A stretch of 7,540 nucleotides of DNA from an uncultured Oscillospiraceae bacterium (GCA_934661735.1 CAKUJN010000090.1:1-7540); one strand, 5' to 3'. Counted from the stretch's first letter, positions 1 through 7,290 are shown. Made by a program: numbers and translations. Notes: generated from the sequence alone by a model not told the origin.

Positions 1-1313
1 GGATCGAGGGCTGCCACGGCATCTGCCGCAAGCTTGAGCGCAACCGCTATCTGCTGATCTTTGAAAACAAGGACTTTCAGAAGCTTCAGGAGGGCAAATT
101 CTCCATTCTGGACAACATCCGCGCCGTCGTCAGTTCCAGCGGCATTGCCGCGACAATCTCGCTCGGCATCGGCAAGGACGGCTCGTCGTTTGAGGAGGAC
201 TACAACTTCGCCATGCTCTCCATTGAGATGGCGCTTTCGCGCGGCGGCGATCAGGCCGTCATCAAGGACCGCTACAACTTCACGTTCTACGGCGGACGCA
301 CCAAGGAGACCGAGCGCCATACCAAGGTCAAGACCCGCGTGGTGGCAGGCTCGCTGTCTGAGCTGATCGCCCAGTCCGGCGAGGTGTTCATCATGGGGCA
401 CCGCATGGCCGACCTTGACGCCGTCGGCTCGGCCGTCGGCCTGCTGTGTCTGTGCCGCAAGCGCGGCAAGCGCGCGCGCATTGTCATCGACCTGAAAAAC
501 AACGCCGCTGAGAACCTCATCAGTGAGCTTCAGGCCATGCCGGAATACAACGGTCTGTTCATTTCCGGACAGGACGCGCTGGTCGAGGCGGACAACCGCT
601 CGCTTCTGATCGTGGTGGACACAAACCGGCCCGATCAGGTGGAGAGCAAGGCGCTTCTGGAATCCATTCCGCGTGTGGCCGTCATCGACCACCACCGCCG
701 CGCCGCCGACTATATCGAACACGTCGTTCTGAACCTGCACGAGCCGTATTCCTCGTCCGCGTCCGAGCTTGTCACGGAAATCCTGCAATACGCGCTGGAC
801 CCGCGCGACATCCGCCCCGTCGAGGCGCAGGCGCTGCTTGCCGGTATTGTGCTGGACACGAAGAATTTCAACGTCCGCACCGGCTCGCGCACGTTTGAGG
901 CGGCTGCGTTCCTGCGCCGGACCGGCGCGGACACCGTGGATGTCAAGAAGCTGTTCCAGAACGATCTGGACGCGACCATCGCGCGCTATCAGATCGTGCA
1001 GGCCGCGCGGCTGTACCGGAACGAAATCGCCATCGCCGCCGTCGACCACACCGTCACGCGCACCATCGCGGCGCAGGCAGCCGACGAGCTGCTGAACATC
1101 TCCGGCATCATGACCTCGTTCGTGCTCTATCCTGACGGCGATCAGGTCATCATCTCCGCCCGCTCCATCGGCGTGGGCAACGTACAGGTCATCCTTGAGG
1201 CGCTGGGCGGCGGCGGCAACGCGGCCACGGCCGGCGCGCAGATCAGGGGCAAATCCATCCGCACTGTTTTGGAGGAACTTGTCGCGTCGATTGACAAATT
1301 CTACGAAAACTGA
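1..1313 (+). CDS. gdpP: GdpP-type cyclic-di-AMP phosphodiesterase, 5'-truncated by window edge
   Basis: This is the C-terminal 436 residues of a DHH/DHHA1 phosphodiesterase that hydrolyses the second messenger c-di-AMP to pApA. The reading frame enters at base 3 with no start in the window. The family is about 650-660 residues, so the two N-terminal membrane helices and the PAS domain lie upstream. Visible residues (numbered from base 3) begin in the degenerate GGDEF domain, which ends in the family hallmark RGGDQA (80-85). The DHH domain follows: GHRMADLD (132-139), VVDTN with D206, DHH (229-231) and D285, all expected manganese ligands. The C-terminal DHHA1 loop is GGGGN (402-406), where GGGGH is usual. 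A 40-nt gap leads to rplI, the same order as yybT-rplI-dnaC in Bacillus. The assignment to GdpP rather than the smaller NrnA is firm because of the GGDEF remnant. Confidence 0.95.
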   Translation, partial: IEGCHGICRKLERNRYLLIFENKDFQKLQEGKFSILDNIRAVVSSSGIAATISLGIGKDGSSFEEDYNFAMLSIEMALSRGGDQAVIKDRYNFTFYGGRTKETERHTKVKTRVVAGSLSELIAQSGEVFIMGHRMADLDAVGSAVGLLCLCRKRGKRARIVIDLKNNAAENLISELQAMPEYNGLFISGQDALVEADNRSLLIVVDTNRPDQVESKALLESIPRVAVIDHHRRAADYIEHVVLNLHEPYSSSASELVTEILQYALDPRDIRPVEAQALLAGIVLDTKNFNVRTGSRTFEAAAFLRRTGADTVDVKKLFQNDLDATIARYQIVQAARLYRNEIAIAAVDHTVTRTIAAQAADELLNISGIMTSFVLYPDGDQVIISARSIGVGNVQVILEALGGGGNAATAGAQIRGKSIRTVLEELVASIDKFYEN

Positions 1314-1337
1314 CGCTGATTTTTCCAATTTCATCCG

Positions 1338-1344
1338 AAAGGAG
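1338..1344 (+). promoter_or_regulatory. Shine-Dalgarno site of rplI
   Basis: AAAGGAG lies 9 nt upstream of the ATG at 1354. It fixes the start of L9 well inside the longer open frame, which extends back into the end of gdpP. Confidence 0.85.
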
Positions 1345-1353
1345 TCACATATC

Positions 1354-1800
1354 ATGAAAGTTATCTTAACACAGGACATCCGCGGCAAGGGCAAGCGCGG
1401 CCAGATGATCGAGGTTTCCGACGGCTACGCCCGCAACTATCTGCTGCCGAAAAAGCTGGCGCAGGAGGCCAATGCCGACAACATCAACACCATGCGCATG
1501 AACGACAAGGCCACGCAGGAGCGTCAGGCCAAGGAGCGCGCCGAGGCGCTGGCCGTATCCAAGCGCATGAAGGATCTGACCCTGAACGTCACCGCCAAGG
1601 GCGGCGGCGCGGGCAAGCTGTTCGGCTCGGTCACCAATACCGAAATCGCCGAGGCGCTGGAGCAGCAGTTCGGCATTCAGCTGGACAAGCGCAAAATCGT
1701 GCTGGACGAGCCGATCAAGACCGTCGGTCTCTACACGGTCCGCTGCAAGCTGGGCTATGAGATCAACGCCGATCTGAAGGTCGAGGTCAAAGAGGGCTGA
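1354..1800 (+). CDS. rplI: 50S ribosomal protein L9
   Basis: This encodes a 148-residue L9, the standard length for the family. L9 binds 23S rRNA near the base of the L1 stalk and helps hold the reading frame and ribosome spacing. The N-terminal domain starts MKVILTQDIRGKGKRGQ and carries the signature around GYARNYLLPKKLA (about residues 24-36). A long charged, lysine/arginine/glutamate-rich connecting helix follows (about 42-75). The C-terminal rRNA-binding domain contains GKLFGSVTNTEIAEAL (about 88-103) and ends LKVEVKEG. The ATG was chosen because it has a strong ribosome binding site and matches the conserved L9 N-terminus. The gene sits between gdpP and dnaB, as in most Firmicutes, and is probably co-transcribed with both. 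Nothing is truncated or unusual. Confidence 0.97.
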   Translation: MKVILTQDIRGKGKRGQMIEVSDGYARNYLLPKKLAQEANADNINTMRMNDKATQERQAKERAEALAVSKRMKDLTLNVTAKGGGAGKLFGSVTNTEIAEALEQQFGIQLDKRKIVLDEPIKTVGLYTVRCKLGYEINADLKVEVKEG

Positions 1801-1824
1801 AACGCGCCATTTGGCAGGAAAGTG

Positions 1825-1845
1825 ATGGAACGCATGTATGGATGA
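1825..1845 (+). other. Possible 6-codon leader cistron overlapping the dnaB start
   Basis: ATG at 1825 opens a frame reading MERMYG and stops at TGA 1843-1845, spanning the dnaB ATG at 1838. The only purine-rich stretch in the gap, AGGAA (1816-1820), lies about 4 nt from this ATG but 17 nt from the dnaB ATG. It could couple ribosome delivery to dnaB by stop-restart, or it may be chance. Whether it is translated is pure inference. Confidence 0.25.
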
Positions 1846-3175
1846 ATTACTGACCAGACAGGTCCCGCAGGCGCCCGAGGCCGAGCAGTCGGTACTTGGC
1901 TCGATGCTCATCGACGAGCGCTGCATTCCGGACGTGATCGGGCTTCTGACGCCGGACGATTTCTATCTGCGCCAGAACCGTGAGATTTATGAAACCATCT
2001 ATACGATGTTCAACTTCTCGCAGAAGATCGATCCGGTCACGGTTCTGGATATGATGAAGCAGCGCGGCGTGTATGACGAGGCGCACTCCTACGACTACAT
2101 CTCGCAGCTGATGCAGATCACGCCCACGGCGGCGAATGTGCGGCAGTACTGCGCCATCGTGCATGACAAGGCGCTTCTGCGCAATCTCTCCACTGCCGCC
2201 GGCGAAATCGGCGATATGGTCTCCGAGGGCGTCGGCACGGCGCAGGAGATTCTGGAGGCTTCGGAAAAGAAAATCTACTCGCTGCGCAAGGAGAACTCCG
2301 GCGACAGCCTTCAGCACATCGGCAAGGTCCTGCTGAACGTCTACGACCGTCTGGAGGAGCTGACGCAGTCCGGCGAGGAAATTCCGGGCATGTCCACCGG
2401 CCTGCACGATCTGGACCGGAAGATCAACGGTCTGAACAAGACCGATCTGCTGCTGATTGCGGCGCGCCCGGGCATGGGCAAGACGTCCATGGCGCTGAAC
2501 ATCGCGCTGAGCGTGGCAAAAAAATACCCGAAAACCGTCGCGTTTTTCAACCTTGAGATGTCGCGTGAGCAGATGGCAATGCGTCTTTTGTCCAACGAAA
2601 GCTTCGTCGAGCTGCAAAAGCTGGTCACGGGCCAGCTGACCGAGGAGGACTGGGGAAAGCTGTCGCTGGCCTCGTCCGCGCTGAGCCAGACCGACATCCG
2701 CATCGACGACAATCCCACCATCACCGTCGCGGAGATGAACGCAAAGTGCCGCAGGCTGGACAATCTCGGGCTGGTGCTGATCGACTATCTGCAATTGATG
2801 ACTTCCGCCGCACCCGGCAAGAGCGCGGAAAACCGCGTCACCGTGGTCAGCGAGATCTCCCGCGCGCTGAAAATCATGGCCAAGGAGCTGAACGTGCCGG
2901 TCATCTGCATGAGCCAGCTCTCCCGTGCCAACGAAAGCCGCACCGACAAGCGCCCGATGCTTTCCGACCTGCGCGAGTCGGGCGCAATCGAGCAGGACGC
3001 CGACTGCGTCATGTTCCTGTACCGCGACGACTATTACAACAAGGACACCGAGGAAAAGAACGTGGCCGAATGCATCGTGGCAAAGAACCGCCACGGCGAG
3101 ACCGGCACGGTCAAGCTGCAATGGCTGCCGCAGTTCACCACGTTCTCCGATCTGGAATGGAAGCATGAGGGATAA
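1838..3175 (+). CDS. dnaB: Replicative DNA helicase DnaB (DnaC in Bacillus naming)
   Basis: This is a 445-residue hexameric helicase that unwinds DNA 5'-3' ahead of the replisome and recruits primase. The length is normal and no intein is present. The N-terminal domain opens MDELLTRQVPQAPEAEQSVL, aligning residue for residue in spacing with the Bacillus start and so supporting the ATG at 1838. The linker region is followed by the RecA-like motor: Walker A ARPGMGKTS with K215, catalytic glutamate E240 in FFNLEMS, Walker B LVLIDYLQ with D316, and the conserved SQLSR / KRPMLSDLRESGAIEQDAD block carrying the H4 and arginine-finger region. The end is KNRHGETGTVKLQW followed by a short tail. The ribosome binding site is poor: AGGAA sits 17 nt upstream. 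The gene is 37 nt after rplI and its last 11 nt overlap tilS. Confidence 0.97.
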   Translation: MDELLTRQVPQAPEAEQSVLGSMLIDERCIPDVIGLLTPDDFYLRQNREIYETIYTMFNFSQKIDPVTVLDMMKQRGVYDEAHSYDYISQLMQITPTAANVRQYCAIVHDKALLRNLSTAAGEIGDMVSEGVGTAQEILEASEKKIYSLRKENSGDSLQHIGKVLLNVYDRLEELTQSGEEIPGMSTGLHDLDRKINGLNKTDLLLIAARPGMGKTSMALNIALSVAKKYPKTVAFFNLEMSREQMAMRLLSNESFVELQKLVTGQLTEEDWGKLSLASSALSQTDIRIDDNPTITVAEMNAKCRRLDNLGLVLIDYLQLMTSAAPGKSAENRVTVVSEISRALKIMAKELNVPVICMSQLSRANESRTDKRPMLSDLRESGAIEQDADCVMFLYRDDYYNKDTEEKNVAECIVAKNRHGETGTVKLQWLPQFTTFSDLEWKHEG

Positions 3176-4529
3176 GCTTCTGCGCTGGTGCCGCGAGCAG
3201 GCGCTTCTGGAATCCGGCGCGCACGTCGTGTGCGCCGTTTCGGGCGGCGCGGACTCGGTTGCGATGCTGCATGTGCTGTATACGCTCCGGCAGGAGCTGT
3301 CGCTCACCCTTTCCGCCGCGCACTATAACCACCATCTGCGCGGCGCGGAATCCGACCGCGACGAGGCGTTTGTCCGCGCTCTGTGCCGTCAGCTGGACAT
3401 TCCGCTTACCGTCTCCGGCGGCGATGTGCGCGCGTATGCCGTGCAGAGCGGCCGGAGCGTGGAAGAGGCGGCAAGGAGCCTGCGCTATGCGTTTCTTGAA
3501 GGGCTCGGCCCGACCGTCGCCACGGCGCACACCGCCGACGACAATCTGGAAACCGTGCTTCTGAATCTGGTGCGCGGCACATCGCTGCGCGGACTGTGCG
3601 GCATCCCGCCGCGGCGGGATGGCATCATCCGCCCGATGCTGTGCGTGACGCGCGCCGAAATCGACGCGTATCTGCGCGAAAACGGCCTTGCGCACGTTGA
3701 GGATTCGACCAACGCGCAACCGGACGCGCTGCGCAACCGCATTCGCATGGGCGTGGTTCCGCTTCTGCGGGAGGAAAACCCGTCCATCAGCGCAACCGTG
3801 CTGCGCGGGAGCCTGCTTCTGCGGCAGGACGAGGCATTTCTGGAATCGCTTGCCGCCGAGGCGCTGCAGCGCGCCGCGCTGGACGGCGGCGGCTGGTCGG
3901 TCCGCGCGCTGCGCGCGCAGCCGGACGCGGTCCGCACCCGCGCGCTGCGGCAGCTGCTGCGGGGCGCCGCCATTCCGAAGCCTGAAAGCAGCCACATTTT
4001 GGCCGTCGACCGGCTGGTTCTGGGCAGCGCGCCGTCGGCGTGCTGTGACCTGCCCTGCGGATATCAGGCCGCGCGGCGCTATGACCGGCTGGTGCTGGAA
4101 CGGCCGCAGACCGCGCCCGCGTGGGGCCCCGTCCCGCTTTTTGACGGCGCGCAGCTGCAAATCCCCGAGCTTGGCCTGCGCGTCAGCTGCCGCGTGGAAA
4201 AAAACTTGCAGAATTTTTCGGAAATTCAAAAATCACCATCCACATTTGCGTATAAATATGATATGATGAGCACAGATTCCGGACTATGCCTGCGGCCGCG
4301 CCGGACGCACGACGCCATCCGGCTTGCCGGCGGAACACGGAGTCTGAAGAAGCTGCTGATCGACCGGAAAATTCCGGCCGGTGAGCGCGCGCTCCTCCCC
4401 GTGATTGCAGACCGTCAGGGTGTGATTGCCGTCTATGGCGTCGGCACGAACCTGGACCGGCTTGCGCACAGCGGGGACGACGCGATGATTATAAAAATAG
4501 AGAAAGAGGAAAAGTGCCGCTATGATTAA
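3165..4529 (+). CDS. tilS: tRNA(Ile)-lysidine synthetase TilS
   Basis: This encodes 454 residues, within the family range. TilS uses ATP and lysine to convert C34 of the tRNA-Ile CAU anticodon to lysidine, so that it reads AUA codons and is charged with isoleucine. The N-terminal PP-loop ATPase has SGGADS at residues 26-31, followed by YNHHLRG, the RSVEEAARSLRY block, and TAHTADDNLETVLLNLVRGTS. The substrate-binding middle domain starts around VEDSTN...RNRIRMGVVPLL. The C-terminal TilS_C domain begins near residue 373 with RPRRTHDAIRLAGGTRSLKKLL. ATG 3165 was chosen because it puts the PP loop at the usual distance from the N-terminus. It overlaps the end of dnaB by 11 nt, with only a weak GGAA (3154-3157) upstream, which suggests translational coupling. 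An AT-rich stretch (about 4196-4267) encodes the linker before the C-terminal domain. Confidence 0.95.
   Translation: MRDKLLRWCREQALLESGAHVVCAVSGGADSVAMLHVLYTLRQELSLTLSAAHYNHHLRGAESDRDEAFVRALCRQLDIPLTVSGGDVRAYAVQSGRSVEEAARSLRYAFLEGLGPTVATAHTADDNLETVLLNLVRGTSLRGLCGIPPRRDGIIRPMLCVTRAEIDAYLRENGLAHVEDSTNAQPDALRNRIRMGVVPLLREENPSISATVLRGSLLLRQDEAFLESLAAEALQRAALDGGGWSVRALRAQPDAVRTRALRQLLRGAAIPKPESSHILAVDRLVLGSAPSACCDLPCGYQAARRYDRLVLERPQTAPAWGPVPLFDGAQLQIPELGLRVSCRVEKNLQNFSEIQKSPSTFAYKYDMMSTDSGLCLRPRRTHDAIRLAGGTRSLKKLLIDRKIPAGERALLPVIADRQGVIAVYGVGTNLDRLAHSGDDAMIIKIEKEEKCRYD
4196..4267 (+). promoter_or_regulatory. AT-rich island in tilS with -10-like hexamers; possible weak internal promoter
   Basis: Inside GC-rich tilS this stretch has runs of A and T and three -10-like hexamers: TATAAA (4251-4256), TATGAT (4257-4262) and TATGAT (4262-4267). 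TTGC precedes TATAAA at one base distance, giving an extended -10 look. No good -35 hexamer stands 16-18 nt upstream of any of them. If active it would drive hpt and ftsH independently of the upstream genes. It is also coding sequence for the TilS interdomain linker, so it may simply reflect relaxed codon choice. Confidence 0.25.
4505..4510 (+). promoter_or_regulatory. Shine-Dalgarno site of hpt within the end of tilS
   Basis: AGAGGA lies 11 nt before the ATG at 4522, inside the last codons of tilS. An in-frame TAG at 4498-4500 rules out an earlier hpt start. The later in-frame ATGs at 4540 and 4543 lack a ribosome binding site, so 4522 is preferred. Confidence 0.7.
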
Positions 4530-5079
4530 CCGCTTTGACATGATGCAGGACATTGAAAGTGTATTGATTTCCGAGGAGGAGATTCACGCCCGTATCCGCG
4601 AGGTCGGCGCGCAGCTGTCCGAGGATTATCGCGGCAAATGCCCGATTCTGGTCGGCGTGCTCAAGGGCGTTGTCCCGTTCTTTGCGGAAATGGCGCGGGC
4701 CATCACCGTCCCCGTGCAGGAGGATTTCATGTGCATCACCTCGTTTGAGGGCGGCACCGCCTCCACCGGTAAGCTGACCTTCCGCAAGGACATCGACCAC
4801 GACATCGAGGGCCGCGACGTTCTGATTCTTGAGGATATTATCGACTCCGGCAGCACGCTGAAAATGATTGTCGAGATGTTCCGCTCGCGCAATCCCAAAT
4901 CCATCCGCATCTGCACGCTGCTGGATAAGCCCTCCGGCCGCAAGGTTGATCTGTCGCCGGACTATGCGTGCTTTACCATTCCGCCCGCGTTTGTCGTGGG
5001 CTATGGTCTGGACTATGACGATTACTACCGCAACCTGCCGTTCGTCGGCATTCTCAAGCCTTCGGTCTATCAGGACTGA
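4522..5079 (+). CDS. hpt: Hypoxanthine phosphoribosyltransferase
   Basis: This encodes a 185-residue cytoplasmic purine-salvage enzyme that joins hypoxanthine (and usually guanine) to PRPP to give IMP or GMP. The signature PRPP-binding loop VLILEDIIDSGST lies at residues 100-112. Other conserved blocks are the VLISEEEI N-terminal segment, LVGVLKGVVPF, the flexible-loop region around FMCITSFEGGTASTGKL, LLDKPSGRK, and the C-terminal FVVGYGLDYDDYYRNLP, which contributes to base binding and metal contacts. It is full length and matches the Bacillus HprT pattern throughout. The start overlaps the tilS stop by 8 nt, giving the common tilS-hpt-ftsH order. In Bacillus this neighbour pair has been linked to joint control with ftsH; nothing in this window shows regulation beyond the overlap. 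xpt and gpt enzymes are less likely given the family-specific segments. Confidence 0.96.
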   Translation: MINRFDMMQDIESVLISEEEIHARIREVGAQLSEDYRGKCPILVGVLKGVVPFFAEMARAITVPVQEDFMCITSFEGGTASTGKLTFRKDIDHDIEGRDVLILEDIIDSGSTLKMIVEMFRSRNPKSIRICTLLDKPSGRKVDLSPDYACFTIPPAFVVGYGLDYDDYYRNLPFVGILKPSVYQD

Positions 5080-5096
5080 ACCGCAAAAAAGCTTTT

Positions 5097-5118
5097 CGCC
5101 GCGGCCTGTGCCGCGGCG
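5097..5118 (+). other. GC-rich hairpin in the hpt-ftsH gap
   Basis: A perfect 9-bp stem CGCCGCGGC / GCCGCGGCG encloses a CTGT loop. It begins 18 nt after the hpt stop and ends 28 nt before the ftsH start. No T-run follows on the + strand, so it is not a standard intrinsic terminator. It may act as an RNA stabiliser or processing site, or mildly reduce read-through. On the - strand a T6 run lies about 6 nt beyond the stem after a short AAAAGC stretch, so termination of antisense transcripts is also possible. Confidence 0.5.
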
Positions 5119-5133
5119 TACCAATCCATCATA

Positions 5134-5139
5134 AAGGAG
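5134..5139 (+). promoter_or_regulatory. Shine-Dalgarno site deciding the TTG start of ftsH
   Basis: AAGGAG stands 7 nt before TTG 5147. An in-frame TAA at 5132-5134 excludes any earlier start. The next ATG in frame (residue 17) would cut into the first membrane helix. Initiation at TTG is therefore the only arrangement that fits. Confidence 0.9.
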
Positions 5140-5146
5140 ATTCACC

Positions 5147-7042
5147 TTGAACAAACTGCCATCTGTTCTCCGCCCGCTGGTCTTTCTGCTGGCAATGGCG
5201 CTGATTCTGGCTTTGTTTTCCGGTGTGCTTTTCCCACGCTCTGCACAGCAGGCGCTGCAGTACTCCGACGTCCTCGACCTGTTTCAGTCCGAGCAGGTCG
5301 AGTCGTTTGTATTGCAGGGCAGCACGCTGACCATGCAGCTGCGTCAGGAAACGAACGGGAGCAAGACCGCGTCGGCGCAGATCGGCGACACCGACCTGTT
5401 CCACACAGATCTGGATGCCGTAATCGCCCGTCAGAAGCAGGAGGGCATTCTGCTTTCCTACAACTACCTCCCCGCCTCCACGCCGTGGTATCGCAGCGTG
5501 CTGCCGTATTTTGCCGTCGGCGTGGTGCTGATTCTGCTGTGGTTCTTCATGATGAGCCGCACAAACGGCGGCCCTGCGTCCATGGCGCAGTTCACACACG
5601 CCAATACACGCTTCGGCTCGCCAGGGAAAACGCCCGTCACGTTTGACGACGTTGCCGGTGCGGACGAGGAAAAGGCCGAGCTTCAGCAGATCGTCGATTT
5701 CCTGCGCGACCCGAAGCGCTTTTCCGAAATGGGCGCGCATGTGCCGAAGGGCGTGCTGCTGGTCGGCCCTCCGGGCACCGGCAAAACGCTTCTTGCGCGC
5801 GCGGTCGCCGGCGAGGCCGGCGTGTCGTTTCTGTCCATCTCCGGTTCGGACTTCGTCGAGCTGTACGTCGGCGTCGGCGCAAGCCGCGTGCGCGACCTGT
5901 TCGATCAGGCAAAGAAGGTTGCGCCCGCGATTGTGTTCATCGACGAGATCGACGCCGTCGGCCGTCAGCGCGGTGCGGGCCTCGGCGGCGGCCACGACGA
6001 GCGCGAGCAGACGCTCAACCAGCTGCTGGTCGAAATGGACGGCTTCGGCAAAAACGAGGGCGTGATTGTCCTCGCTGCCACGAACCGCAAGGATATCCTT
6101 GACCCTGCGCTGCTGCGTCCGGGCCGCTTTGACCGGCAGGTCTATGTCGGCACGCCCGACTGGCGCGGCCGTGAGGCGATTATGAAGGTTCACGCCAAGG
6201 ATAAGCCGCTGGCCGAAAACGTCGACCTGAGCGTCATTGCAAAGGCCACAGCGGGCTTTACCGGCGCGGATCTGGAAAATCTGCTGAATGAAAGCGCACT
6301 GCTTGCGACGCAGCGCGGCCGCCATGTGATTACCATGAAGGACATGGAGGAGGCAATGATCAAGGTCATTGCCGGACCCGAAAAGCGCAGCCGCGTCGTG
6401 CCGGAGCATGAGCGCCGTCTGGGCGCGATCCATGAGGCGGGCCACGCCGTCACCATGTATGAGCTTCCGACACAGGACCCCGTGCACCAGATCACTATCG
6501 TCCCGCGTGGCTCGGCGGGCGGCATGACCATCAGCCTTCCGACCGACGACAACGCCTATCTCTCTCGCACGGAGATGTTTGAGGAAATCGTCGCACTGAT
6601 GGGTGGGCGTGTAGCTGAGCAGCTGAAGCTGGACGACATTTCCACCGGCGCGTCGAACGATCTGCGCCGCGCAACGTCCATCGCGCGCGACATGGTCGCA
6701 AAATACGGAATGAGCGCCCGTCTGGGCCCCGTCTCCTACTCAACCGACGGCGAGGTTTTCATCGGCCGGAGCTATGAAAAAACGAAATCCTACTCCGAAA
6801 AAATTGCCGGAGACATCGACGAGGAGGTCCACCTGATTTTGCAGCAGGCCTACGACCGCTGCCGCGATATCATCGAGCGGCACGACGCCGAGCTTTGCAG
6901 CATTTCGTCCTTCCTGCTGGAAAACGACACCATGACCCGCCCGCAGTTTGAGGCCGTCATGGAGGGCCGTCCCGTTCCGGCGGAGAAGCCCCCCGCAGAG
7001 CCGGAAAAAGCAAGCTTCAAAGTCGAAGCCCCAGAGGAATGA
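5147..7042 (+). CDS. ftsH: ATP-dependent zinc metalloprotease FtsH
   Basis: This encodes a 631-residue membrane-anchored hexameric AAA+ protease that extracts and degrades misfolded membrane proteins and selected regulators. The N-terminal helix spans about residues 10-29, an extracytoplasmic domain about 30-118, and the second helix about 119-136. The AAA domain has Walker A GPPGTGKT (207-214, K213), a pore loop ELYVGVGAS with tyrosine where phenylalanine is usual, Walker B VFIDEID (263-269), and the second region of homology [12 protein letters not shown] (319-330). The protease domain carries HEAGH (429-433) and the third zinc ligand D505 in [11 protein letters not shown]. All catalytic residues are present. 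The C-terminal tail after about residue 605 is proline- and glutamate-rich and likely disordered. Translation starts at TTG, which may lower expression. The gene closes the cluster and is followed by a stem-loop. Confidence 0.97.
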   Translation: MNKLPSVLRPLVFLLAMALILALFSGVLFPRSAQQALQYSDVLDLFQSEQVESFVLQGSTLTMQLRQETNGSKTASAQIGDTDLFHTDLDAVIARQKQEGILLSYNYLPASTPWYRSVLPYFAVGVVLILLWFFMMSRTNGGPASMAQFTHANTRFGSPGKTPVTFDDVAGADEEKAELQQIVDFLRDPKRFSEMGAHVPKGVLLVGPPGTGKTLLARAVAGEAGVSFLSISGSDFVELYVGVGASRVRDLFDQAKKVAPAIVFIDEIDAVGRQRGAGLGGGHDEREQTLNQLLVEMDGFGKNEGVIVLAATNRKDILDPALLRPGRFDRQVYVGTPDWRGREAIMKVHAKDKPLAENVDLSVIAKATAGFTGADLENLLNESALLATQRGRHVITMKDMEEAMIKVIAGPEKRSRVVPEHERRLGAIHEAGHAVTMYELPTQDPVHQITIVPRGSAGGMTISLPTDDNAYLSRTEMFEEIVALMGGRVAEQLKLDDISTGASNDLRRATSIARDMVAKYGMSARLGPVSYSTDGEVFIGRSYEKTKSYSEKIAGDIDEEVHLILQQAYDRCRDIIERHDAELCSISSFLLENDTMTRPQFEAVMEGRPVPAEKPPAEPEKASFKVEAPEE

Positions 7043-7047
7043 TTTTC

Positions 7048-7090
7048 AAGCGCCCCGAGGCGGCTGCCTCGGGGCGCTTTGCACAGTTTT
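7048..7090 (+). terminator. Intrinsic terminator after ftsH
   Basis: A perfect 14-bp stem (7048-7061 with 7066-7079) encloses a GGCT loop and starts 5 nt after the ftsH stop. The core is GCGCCCCGAGGC. The T-tract is short and broken: TTT at 7078-7080, then GCACAG, then TTTT at 7087-7090. The stem is strong enough that termination is likely, but the imperfect tail could make it leaky. It is the best candidate for the end of the six-gene unit. Confidence 0.8.
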
Positions 7091-7115
7091 CCGGCCGGCA
7101 CCGGAGTAGCATTGA

Positions 7116-7170
7116 ATGCGGTGAGAGCGCAGCCGTCGCTTCGCAGGCCTGCTCTTTCTGTTGCGCCAGA
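7116..7170. repeat. Diverged direct repeat, copy 1
   Basis: These 55 nt align without gaps to 7236-7290 at an offset of exactly 120 nt. By eye about 41 of 55 positions match, and all but one of the differences are transitions. The shared core is GCTTCGCAG (7138-7146), followed further on by TTTCTG and GCCAGA. Unlike copy 2, only a 5-bp stem survives around its loop (TTCTG / CAGAA), because the sequence after 7171 no longer pairs. Confidence 0.7.
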
Positions 7171-7192
7171 ATCACAGTCCTCTATAGGGGGC

Positions 7193-7243
7193 CGCTGCAT
7201 CAGCCCTTTTGTCCGTTTTCACTGAACTACCGTTGATGCAGCG
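7193..7243. repeat. 10-bp inverted repeat between the two direct repeats
   Basis: CGCTGCATCA (7193-7202) is the exact reverse complement of TGATGCAGCG (7234-7243), with a further G-T pair inside. The arms enclose about 31 nt. The right arm overlaps the start of repeat copy 2, so the two elements may belong to one larger structured unit. Confidence 0.55.
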
Positions 7244-7290
7244 AGGGCACAACTGTTGCTTCGCAGACCCACTTTTTCTGTCTTGCCAGA
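7236..7290. repeat. Diverged direct repeat, copy 2
   Basis: This is the partner of 7116-7170, somewhat richer in A and T. Most of the differences run from G or C in copy 1 to A or T here. Its 3' part forms the left arm and loop of the perfect hairpin at 7268-7299. Similarity to copy 1 fades beyond 7290. Origin by tandem duplication or by two insertions of a dispersed family cannot be told apart from this window. Confidence 0.7.

Noticed and set aside
1806..1815. Small inverted repeat GCC-ATTT-GGC in the rplI-dnaB gap
   Set aside because: A 3-bp stem without a T-run is too weak to be a terminator or attenuator.
1847..3307. 486-codon open frame on the - strand across dnaB
   Set aside because: It is fully antisense to a clear dnaB. 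Its translation is rich in R, H, Q, L and V as expected of the complement of GC-rich codons, and shows no recognisable domain.
3135..4229. 364-codon open frame on the - strand across tilS
   Set aside because: It is a shadow of tilS codons, alanine- and arginine-rich, with no ribosome binding site or motif that I recognise.
5129..6487. 452-codon open frame on the - strand across ftsH
   Set aside because: It mirrors the ftsH coding frame with the same low-information composition; the sense strand has every FtsH motif intact.
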